Source of the DNA: Omphiscola glabra
Lineage: Eukaryota > Mollusca > Gastropoda > Lymnaeidae
Direction: 5' to 3'
Length of the DNA: 64,000 nucleotides
NCBI GenBank assembly: GCA_964017045.1
Contig: OZ024808.1
Location: forward strand, 12,120,284-12,184,283
Shown: positions 12,801-24,800 of the stretch, one piece after another
Layout of the letters: each line of letters opens with the position of its first letter
Position numbering within the stretch: position 1 is the stretch's first letter
Notes under the pieces: model-generated
Database searches by the model: none
What the model was told of the DNA's origin: nothing
The model's input: only the letters and a program-made list of their open reading frames with translations
Position numbers and translations under genes: made by a program

Positions 12801-15800
12801 CCCCAGATATCTAAAGTATTTCTACAGCGTAGAAATCAGCCATCAACAAACTCCTTTAATGTGGAGATTTCATGTTATACATTGCACAAACCCCTTGTTG
12901 CATTATTTCCTTAAGGATTCATTGACAACCATCTTAACTCTCTATTGGTTTTGTGATAAATTAAATGTTGTTTATTTCCTCTTTCCCCCCCCCCTCCCCC
13001 CCCCACAGGAAACCTGTGTGATGTTTGCTTGGATGGTTTCTATGGTGATCCTGTTGGATACTTCACTGGACGTCCTAGTGGATGCAGGAAGTGCACCTGT
13101 AATGGAAACATCGACCCTAATGCTGTAGGCAACTGCAACACGTAAGTGTAGATGACGAGCTTAACACTCTTTGTATATCAGGAAATCTAATTTCTTCAGT
13201 GCTATAAGGAACAAAAGCTGTTTTGTTTTGAGGTTGCTATTTGATCCAAGTATCTCTCGAAAGACATACAATTGTTTGATGAAAAAGTCAGCTTACTTTG
13301 TTATTGTAAGTGTTAAGATATTATTCTAGGAGGCAGCTGCTAGACCTTGGTATACCCTTGTGAACCTGAATGAATAGGGTATAACCTTGTGAACCTCAAT
13401 GAATAAGAATATTACTGAGGTGTTCAGATGCTGTAAACATTTGGAGCTGTCTGATTATATTGTTATTATCTGCAGGACAACAGGGGAGTGCCTCAAGTGC
13501 ATCCGTAACACCGGGGGATTCTACTGTGACCAGTGTCTGCCCAACTACTACAACAACACCAACGGCCTCTGCACGGCCTGCAACTGCTACAGCCCAGGCA
13601 CAGTCAGCCAGCCCGGGACGAGCGGCTGTGACCAGAAAACCGGACAGTGCCTGTGTCTGCCCAATGTTGTGGGCCGTCAGTGCGAGCAGTGTGAGATTGG
13701 ATACTGGAACATAGCCAGTGGTGAAGGTGGGTCATGGGTATTAAGGATTGAAGGCTTTTGGCCAGTGAACTTGTCTTTATGACCTAGGCATTTTTGTAGC
13801 GAGTGCAAACAGAAAAAGGTGTGTCTTAAAATTATGAATACAAATAATATCTTGATTGGATTTTATCAATATTTTCACCAAAGGATTCAGTGTTGGCCAT
13901 ATTGATTAATGCTGAAATTTTGTATCCATGTTCATCCATAATAAAGATTCCACAAGGAACTGTTAATTAAAAAGATTATTAAAAATCACAACATTTTGTG
14001 AACAAATGACATAAAATGTCATCATTGGTAACTTCTGATTAGGTCTGACTTCATTTAGAAAGAGGATCTTGTGTATCAACTTTGAAATCTTCATTTCAAC
14101 TTCCATCTCTGAAAACAGATATTAAATAGATTTTTAAAAAGATTTTTAAATCTTTTAAACTGTCTTTTTTTACTTTTAAGTACCACATTCTTGTGTTGAA
14201 AGGAATTTTTTTTTATGGGTGCCCAGGCGCCATGGTTTATTTTTTTGATTAGTATGTTTTGTATTTTCATGGATAAATTTCACATACAATTTACCTTCTT
14301 CTTCTTCTATATGTTGAGGGCCCATGATCAATTAACTGATCATTCTGGCTCCTATGTTTCAGAGGGGTTCGCGATGTTACTGTGCGTGGTTTTGAAGGGG
14401 ATAGTTAACTGGTTGCCAGGGTAACTCAGCAATGGTGTTATGAACTGGGGGGTTGGAAGACAGGAGGACGCAAATGTGTCAAGTGTAGTCGCCTCAACTG
14501 TTGCTTTTGGAAGCTTGTTCCAGTCCCTTATTGTCTTTGGCAGGAATGAGGAGCTCCTGTACTGAGTTCTTGTTTTTAAAAGTCGGAACTGCTTGTCGTA
14601 GGGGGGAGATGGACGAGTTTCTGTTTAATACTGGAGCAGTGGACCAGCCCATATTTTATCTGTTACAACATGGAGGGCCTAGATAGTCGTCGTTCTTCCA
14701 ACAGTGACTAGCCCAGTGTTTCCAGCATGCTGCCAACACTAGATGTGTTTCTGTAGCGGTTCATGACAAAGTGTGCTACCTTTACAAAGCAATATATAGA
14801 AGATTTCATCATTCACATTTTTAAACTGATGAACAGAGGCCCAGTTATAGAATGACTTTGTTGTTCAATAATCTATTATTTCTATACAGGTTGCTCCCCA
14901 TGCCAGTGCAGCCCAGTAGGCTCCTTGAACTACACATGTGATGAGAGCACAGGCCAGTGTCAATGCAAGCCTGGTGTCACAGGGAGGACATGTGAGACGT
15001 GTGGCAGATATTTCTACGGCTTCTCTCCTACTGGATGTTCAGGTGACATTTTTGTCTTTTTCATTATTCATACCCTACTAGAATGTCAAGTTAGTTGAAT
15101 CAAAACTTTATTTTGGTAAGTTTATTATAATCAACAAATTGTTGGTTTTCTAAGCTCATCTTTTTTGAGATGCTTTTTCTTTTCTCTTTTTTAAGAAAAT
15201 ATCCTGAGTAATAATTTGTTTTCCCCATTTCCTAGCTTGCAACTGTGACCCAGTGGGCTCCACTGACCTCCAGTGTGATGCCTATGGCTACTGCCCTTGT
15301 AAGGAGAATGTGGATGGCAGGAGATGTGACCGTTGTATGGAGAATAAGTTTGATATACGTGCCGGGTGCTTAGGTCAGTTTGGTTAGCAAGTCTAGCTCA
15401 CATGTGTTGTTTAACCATAGTGCTCTACATGTCTAGCTCACATGTGTTGTTTAACCATAGTGCTCTACATGTCTAGCTCACATGTGTTGTAAAACCATAG
15501 TGCTCTACATGTCTAGCTTACATGTGTTGTTTAACCATAGTGCTCTACATGTCTAGCTCACATGTGTTGTAAAACCATAGTGCTCTACATGTCTAGCTCA
15601 CATGTGTTGTTTAACCATAGTGCTCTACATGTCTAGCTCACATGTGTTGTTTAACCATAGTGCTCTACATGTCTAGCTCACATGTGTTGTAAAACCATAG
15701 TGCTCTACAAGTCTAGCTCACGTGTTGTTTAACCATAGTGCTCTACATGTCTAGCTCACATGTGTTGTTAAACCATAGTTCTCTACATGTCTAGCTCACA

Positions 15801-18800
15801 TGTGTTGTTTAACCATAGTGCTCTACATGTCTAGCTCACATGTGTTGTAAAACCATAGTGCTCTACAAGTCTAGCTCACGTGTTGTTTAACCATAGTGCT
15901 CTACATGTCTAGCTCACATGTGTTGTTTAACCATAGTGCTCTACATGTCTAGCTCACATGTGTTGTTTAACCATAGTGCTTGATCTTCTATAAAATGTTT
16001 TATACCTGCTGGCCTGTTTAATTTTAAGTCGCAATCAACTTAGTAATGTCAATATTGACTCTATAAAATTGGTAGCCAAAATGAATCTGACAATTGTATA
16101 GCAAAGACTTCCCACAGGTGTTACGAACTGACCTAAAAGCATATCTGACCATTGTAATCCACAGACTGCCCACAGTGTTATGATCTGGTACTACACCAGG
16201 TTACTGATCACAGAAGCAAGCTAAGGGAGCTCACCAGTCTCATCAACAAAACAACAGACAACCCCAGTCTATTCAACGACACCAAGTTTGTTTCCTACCT
16301 GTCTCAGGTCAACTCTTCCATCAACGACCTGTTGAGGGACGCCAGAGGGGCCTCCAGTAAGTCAGCTCATTAAAAAGTCACTTGTGAGTCAATAAGTCAG
16401 CTCATGACATGGTCACATGTTGGCCTAGTAAGTCAGCTCCTGATATTTTCATGTGTCAGCCTCTTTGTTCCTGGCACCATGTCATCTGATGCAAGTCTTA
16501 TTTGTTGAGTATATCCTGAAATAAATATTTGATTTTAGAAATGATTGATGTGAAAGAAATAATTGATCTGATAGGATGTAGTTGTGAAAAGTGGGGAGGG
16601 GGTGTGTGCTGCTGTTAATCTATATTATTATTTATTTAAAGTTTCTTTGTGAAATAAAAAAACAACTTTTGACAAGCTCTTTATTTTTGAAATGTAATTC
16701 ATAAAATTGTTTATAAATGTGTATATTCACACTAATTATTGGGGATGGGGGGGGGGGGGGTGTGAGCAAATAACATTATTTAATGTGAGATGTTAAGAAT
16801 GAGGAAGAGTAAACTGAAAAAAAAAAAAAAATCTCATATTCATAATGAATGTTTTCCAGTGTAACCAAGGACAGTTGAATGCATGCTTACCCAGCTTCTT
16901 TTTTATCTTCTTTGTTAGCTGGGGATGGCACTGTTGGACAGCAGTTGGATAATCTGAAGAAATCACTGAACGATGTCGTCATCAAGGCAGGAGAAATCTC
17001 TCGGAACATTGGCACTGCCTCTAAGGCCTCTCAGGACAGCCAGAACGACATCACCTCTGCAGAGAAAGCCATTGAGAATGCAGAGATGGCCTTGAAGAAT
17101 GCAGAGAACTACATCGACAAAGAAGGACGAACTGCTCTGAGGCAAGCTCTTGAAGCCTTGGCCAATTTCGGACAGAACTCCAATCAGATGACAGAGATTG
17201 CCAGAAATGCTACGGCATTGGCTAAAAAGTGAGCCTTGTTAACTATCTATAAAAAAATAGTTTTAAGTTATTTCCCATCATTTAGATTTGAATAGAAGGG
17301 AAGCTCCTGTACAAACCTTAACACTTGTTTGTATCCTCAGAGCTCTAATCTTGTAGTAAATAACTCATATCCACATCTAGTTAACTAATATCCAAATCTA
17401 GTAAATAACTAATATCCAAATCTAGTAAATAACTCATATCCACATCTAGTAAATAAATAATATCCACATCTAGTAAATAAATCATATCCACATCTAGTAA
17501 ATAACTCATATCCACATCTAGTAAATAAATCATATCCACATCTAGTAAATAAATCATATCCACATCTAGTAAATAACTCATATCCCCATCTAGTAAATAA
17601 CTCATATCCACATCTAGTAAATAACTCATATCCCCATCTAGTAAATAACTCATATCCACATCTAGTAAATAAATCATTAATTGTTTAATCACCATTCAGG
17701 AAGGAATTCAACTTATTAGAATGGGTGCACAGCAAATGGAAATAATAAAACATTTTTTTGTTGTTTCGGCACACATCAGTGACATTGGGATTTAAAGGCA
17801 AAAAATGTCCAACTCCCATAGGCATCTGTTGTGTGATTGTTTAGTGTCACAGTTGCAGGTGCTATAAGCCATGACCCACGTCTGACACAATTCTGTCCCT
17901 TGATGCTTGTAAAACAATAAGTGCGGTGAGCCTAGCTCTAGGCTGGGGTACAGCGCTATATAAGACAACTAATAATAATAATAATAATAGTTTACAAAGA
18001 GTATAACACCATTGTTGTCTGTAAACTGAACCTGATCATAACTGAGCAACTCAAAAGCTTTTCTGAGTAGTGATTCACCTATCTCTGTTAGTCTATCTGG
18101 TCTAGTGATTCACCTATCTCTGTTAGTCTATCTGGTCTAGTGATTCACCTATCTCTGTTAGTCTATCTGGTCTAGTGATTCACCTATCTCTGTTAGTCTA
18201 TCTGGTCTAGTGATTCACCTATCTCTGTTAGTCTATCTGGTCTAGTGATTCACCTATCTCTGTTCGTCTATCTGGTCTAGTGATTCACCTATCACTGTAA
18301 GTCTATCTGGTCTAGTGATTCACCTATCTCTGTCAGTCTATCTGGTCTAGTGATTCATCTATCTCTGTTAGTCTATCTGGTCTAGTGATTCACCTATCTC
18401 TGTTAGTCTATCTGGTCTAGTGATTCACCTATCTCTGTTAGTCTATCTGGTCTAGTGATTCACCTATCTCTGTCAGTCTATCTGGTCTAGTGATTCACCT
18501 ATCTCTGTTAGACTATCTGGTCTAGTGATTCACCTATCTCTGTTAGTCTATCTGGTCTAGTGATTCACCTATCTCTGTTAGTCTATCTGGTCTAGTGATT
18601 CACCTATCTCTGTTAGTCTATCTGGTCTAGTGATTCACCTATTAATGTAAAGTGTTTAACAGCTGAGATCCAATTCAAGAAGAGTCAGTGTCCCAGTTTT
18701 ATTTTTATTTAATTATATCTATATTTTTTTAAATTAATTGTCAATTATTCTACACTAAAGATCTGGGCTTTCCAACTGACATTAACATGATGGTTTATCA

Positions 18801-21800
18801 AATGTTAAATTTCAAACCCCCCTTGCTTTATGCAGACCTCACTTTAATGTGTTAACTTGTACGTCTTTTGAAATTTAAGGTAAGCTGCTCTTAAGTGGCA
18901 ATTAATAGCAATACAAATTCTGATTGGAGAAATCCCAGCTGTTGGACAAATCTATATAATCTTTTTCCCTTTAAAAGGTATTTGTCTTGCTTGTCTGAGA
19001 ATCTGATTGAATTTTCCCTCAGACAAACTGAAGATGCCCAGATGATTGAAAACTTGGCAAGGAATGCACTGGACACCTCAAGGGAAGCTTACAGACTAGC
19101 CAACGAGTCACTCAGCATGCCACTGAAAACACAGCAGGAAATAGATAGACTGCGTAGAGAGTAAGTATTATTGAATATTACTTTCTCTGGTCTCTCACAT
19201 CTTGTTACTACACATTTTTGTGTGTGTTTGATATCTGTCTGTATGAGTCAAATTTTGTATTCAATTTTTAACCCACTTTTACAGAATGAATTTTCTTGAA
19301 ATTTAGCCTACTTAATTAGTGAGCAGGGGTCCTTTAATTCTGGACACACTGGCTAAATGCACATTATCAGTTATTTTTCAACATTTTATTTCATAATATC
19401 TTTATGTAAACCATTTTTTTATAAAATGTGATGCAAAGTTCTTTGTGCTTTGCAAAATTCACATGAACCAAATGCAGTACCTCTACAATTTTGTCAAGTT
19501 CAGCACATGCCTATGTGTGCAGACTTTGGTGACACCTTATATTCCAATTTTATAATTCTAAATTTAGGGATCATAATAGAAGAAAGTATGAAGTAAATAT
19601 ATATATATATATTTTTTTCCCCCCAAAGCCATCCATGCCAAACTAACGATTGAATCATTGCCAGGTATGATGATGCCAGCCTGCTGTTCCAGAGCACCAA
19701 AGCCCTGGCCAACAACACACTGACCAGAGCTACCACTGCAAGGGAGGAGGCATTCTCTGTGTACAGGATAGCACAGGAACAGCTCCCATCTGTTGACTTT
19801 GACACATTGAAGAAAGAAGCTGACAGGATCTTATTTGAGGCTAGTCTTTTGGTTTTTTTAATGTTTATGTTGATCCCACCTAAGTACCTTTTTTCATAGA
19901 TGCCATGCTATTATGAAACTAAAAATAGATGCCAATTTTTAAAAAAAAATAATTTTTGAACTTAGTTTAGAATAAAAAATTTTTTACCTTCTCTTATGTT
20001 AGCTAAATGTTGTCAAAATTTGATGTAGAATATGTATTAGATTACATTTAAAAATGAGATTTCAAAAACTTAAGATCTGAAATAGTTAACAAAAAAATAG
20101 TGTGTGTGTATAAAGCAAAAAATAAGTAGACATGACAGCATGAAATCAGTGTTATAACGCTTATTGTCTTTATAGGCTGAAGATATCAAGCGACAAGCCC
20201 AAGAGCTGATCAAAGAGAATGAAGAGCTGTTGAACAAGGTCAACAACCAGACTGCAGTGGCCAATGACCTGTTGAATCAAGGAGCTAGTGTTAATTCGGT
20301 GAGATAAAAAACAATAACGTTGGGTTACATGCAAAGTATAAGAAAAATAACATTTGGATTTGGGGGATACACACAGTATAAGAAAAATAACATTTGGATT
20401 TGGGGATGCACCCAAAGTATAAGAAAATTACATTCTGGAAAATATGCAAAGGAAACAAATCTGAATATCTTATTTAAATGAGCTCTTTGGCAGAAATTAA
20501 AAAATGGCATTTTTATTCCAGCTGTTTTAAGATTATGCTTAAGGGTGGAAATAATTTTGTTACGATTCCAGATTGTAAAATAAATTCCAATTTGGTAACC
20601 AGGAACAATTATATCAAAGTCCTGTAGTGGCCTATGCCGTCGAGGTTCAGTCCCAACACTGTTCAGGTCCCTTCTCCGCATATTCTTAGCATTTGATGAC
20701 GCCTTGCTCTTGACAATTCCACATCTGCCCCACTGTGGTTAAAAATGTCCACCTACACAATAGGATAACTGAAAACAGCTAAAGAACACTTATATGTAGG
20801 GCTTCATAAAAGTACGTCCAGCTGCACCCTTGGGATGTACTGCTTCACCACAGGGTCTGATTGAAATATAAGCAACTTTTTGTATTAAAAAATCTATTTT
20901 CAATTCATTGTGAAACAACGTGACATCTAGCCGACCTGGTCCAAAACAGTAACAGTAACTCATATAATGATATCTGAAACAACGTGACATCTAGCCGACC
21001 TGGTCCAAAACAGTAACAGTAACTCATATAATGATATCTGTCTAAAAGAAATTCCGCTACATATGGTTGCCAGGTGAGGCTTTGCAAACAAGTTTTAAAG
21101 AATAAATGTTAATTGTTTATTTCAGGAAATAGCTGAATTGTTGGCTGAAGTAGACTATGCTAAATCAGAGGCTGAGAGCGCTGTACTGAAGGCAATCAAC
21201 ACCCTGAAGGAGGCTAATGAGACTCTCAAAACATTAGAAGGTCTGTCAATGGTCTTTGTAGCTAATAAATTGATTACTTGCTTTAAAGTCACTTGGAAGC
21301 AACAATGGTCCTTGTAGCTAATAAATTAATTACTTGCTTTACAGTCACTTGGAAACTGGACATTTAAGAATTTTCTAATGCCAACCAGATTTTTTTTTTA
21401 AGTTGTTATCCAGTCTATCCTCAATATTTTATTAAAAAATTTGAGTCATCTCTGACTTTGTCATTATTTTATACATAGATACATATACATTGAGTTTTTA
21501 TTTATGTTAGGCAATAAACTTGTTGTTGATAGAGATAGGTACATTTGTAGACTTCATCCCATTCCTTTTCACTACTGGGAGCACACAAAAAGTGGTGGTT
21601 GGAGCTATGCAGCATTGACAAACAAAGTACAAGTTCAAGATAGGGGGGAAAAGGGGGGGGGGGGGCCTAATTTGGTTGAGAAAATATTTTTGTAAGATAT
21701 ATCAGTGTCACAATATATCACTTCACTTATCCTAAAGTTTTGTCCCAGAAGTATTAGAACTTGTGTTGAAAGTTGAGAGAATGTAATGAAACTTTTGTTG

Positions 21801-24800
21801 TCACTGTTGCCAGACTTTGAAAAGTTGATGAACAACAAAGATGCTGCGGACAAAGCCCTGGCAGAGATTCCAGCCATCACAAAGATCATCAATGATGCCC
21901 GTGATATGACTAAGGAGGCTGTTAATGCCCTGAAGGGTGTGGACTCTGATGCCCGCCGGGCCTTGGAGCTTGCAAGGCAGGCTGAGCAGAAAGCCATACA
22001 AGCATCAGAGGTAAGTCAAAACTTCTTTTTAACATATGATAGCTAGAGTTAACTTTAACTGGTTGTTGTTTTTGTGTGTGTGTGTGTTAACATTTAAGTT
22101 TTGTCTAGAATTGTTTTGTTTTTTGGCTGATGTAAGTATTGGTTGTGTTCCTAGATCATTGAATTGATGGTTATTATCAATGTATAGCTGAAATAGTATT
22201 AAACAAAATCTTGGTTTTTTTTAATGGTCCTGTTAACAAAGTATATGCCAGTGAATAGTAGCTATAATGCATCCATTGACTCAATATCTTCCAGCCTGAA
22301 AGGTAGTCAAACATTTAAAGTTTAAAAAAGTTTTATTCATCTTTTTTTTTTATTTTAAAAATTTTATTTTAGGTTAAAATCAATTTTGTGTGTTTAAGTC
22401 ATGCTCAAATAAATTTATAAATAAATATAAATGTGCAGTCACTGAAAGTTTGGAAAAGATTTCTTCTTCTATATATTAAGGGCCCATGATCAATTTATTG
22501 ATCATTATGGCTCCTATGAATGTAGATGGGATTTGCAATGTTTCTGTGCCTGGTGTTGATGAGGATATTTCACTGGTTACAAGAGTAACTGTGTGAGGGT
22601 ATCATGCACTGGGGGTTGGAAGGCTTGAGGCAATAGACGCAAATGAGTCAAGTGTTGTCGCCTCAACTGTTCCTTTTGGAAGCTTGTTCCAGTCCCTGAT
22701 TGTCTTTGGTAGGAATGAGCAGTTCCTAGACTGGCTTCTCGCTGGTATGAGCCGGAACTGCCTGTCATGGCCTCGTCACTGTCTATGGGGGAGAGGGGCG
22801 AGTTTCTGTTTAATGCCAGAGCAGTCGACTAGCCCATTATTTATCTTGTAAATCATTGAGAGCCTGGATAGTCGTCGTCGTTCCTCCAATATTGACCAGC
22901 CCAGTGTTTCCAGCATGCTGCCAACACTAGAGGTATTCCTGTAGCGGTTCAGGACAAAGCGTGCTGCCCGTCGCTGTACTGCCTCCACCCTGTCAATGCT
23001 CTTCTGAGTGAGTGGGTCCCAGACCGAAGATGCATAATCTAAAAGCGGCCGGACAAAGGCATTATAGGCTCTTTCTTTCACACCGGAAGTTGCTGATCTT
23101 TAGATTACGCCTTAAGAACCCCAGGGTCTTGTTTGCCTGGTTGCACACATTGTTAATATGCTCGTCCCAGCATACCTCTCTCTGAATGGTAACACCCAGG
23201 TACCTTACGGAGGAAACTGACTCAAGTAAATAACACCATGGGTACAGTTGTTACTAGTGTACAACAAATCACATACATAAAGCTGATCTGCGCTTGGAAA
23301 TAACTTCGTTTTTACATGAGACAATAGCTTTTAACATTGTAAACTTATTATGTTAAGGTTTTGCATGGGTTAGAATGAATGAACTTGTATTTGTATTTTA
23401 TAAAACTGAACTAAAAATGATGTGTAAGAAACATGTGTTCACCCAGCTCCCCGATAACTTGAAAGGATTTGTGATGAATGTTTCAGGAAGCAGGCAACAT
23501 CAGGAACAATGCTGGGGAAACCAAAGAGAAGGCCAGTCAGCTGCGTCAGGATGCCGAGTCATTGTCTGGTGAGGTTAAAACAAGGCAAGCCACTGTCGAT
23601 GACTATGATGCGCAGGTGTCCAAAGATGAAGAGCTGGCAAAGACAGTAAGAGTTTGTGTGTGTTAGGGTCCATGCATGGAGAAGAAAATCTGGATTGAAT
23701 AGAAATAATCATTCCTATCAATTGCTAAAAGACTTCTCTCCTAATTTTATCACTAGTCATTTAGTCCTAATCTATGGTTCAAATAGAATTGGCCAGCCAC
23801 CTGCTTACTCACCCTCAAATTTAGCCTTTGTGATCTTTGCCTGCAATGGACAAACATCAACAACATGCTCAAATAATCTATCCAGTGTATGACCTTTAAT
23901 TTTAATGTTTTGTTTGCGAATGACTATTCATAATATATATGGGGGAAAACAATTTTCTTTCACCAGGCTTTGAAGGAAGCCGCTGAAGCTAAACAGAAGG
24001 CCCAAGATGCTTGGGATCAAGTTAGTGCCGTCCACAAACTGATCCAGTCAATCAACATTGATCTTGATGACCACGGACCCATAGACCTGAGCAGACTTGA
24101 GTACCTTGAAAAACAGTTGCTAGAGGTGTGTTGTCTTAAACTGATTGAATTTATCATTGAGTGCCACACTGGCCAGTATATCTTCTGACATTGAACAATC
24201 CCATTAGATGATGGTTGATGTAGAACGTTATGACCACACAGACCAGTATATCTTCTGACATTGAACAATCCCATTAGATGATGGTTGATTTAGAACGTTA
24301 TGACCACACAGACCAGTATATCTTCTGACATTGAACAATCCCATTAGATGATGGTTGATGTAGAACGTTATGACCACACAGACCAGTATATCTTCTGACA
24401 TTGAACAATCCCATTAGATGATGGTTGATGTAGAACGTTATGACCGAAAAAATAAATACTAAACTGCTTAGTGTGCCTTAGTTGTGATGCCTTTAAACAA
24501 AGAGGACACACCATTCAATCAGGGCTGGCAAGTTCAAGGTGGCCGGCCCTAAGGGCAATTGAAGCCTCTTCAGCCTTAGTGGCTGATTCAACATCAGGCC
24601 CCTTAGCCATGTGCGCATTGTCTATAAATACCTTCAGTTCGTTACAGATCATGGTAAGCCTAGCTTCGGCCTCTGTGGCCTTAGACATGTGGTCCCCAGA
24701 TACTCTGTCCCTGGAAACTAGCATGAATTGGGATCCTGTGTGATCTTCACTATTGGCTAGGTTGAGTGGCATAATGGATATATTCACCATGTAATGTCTT

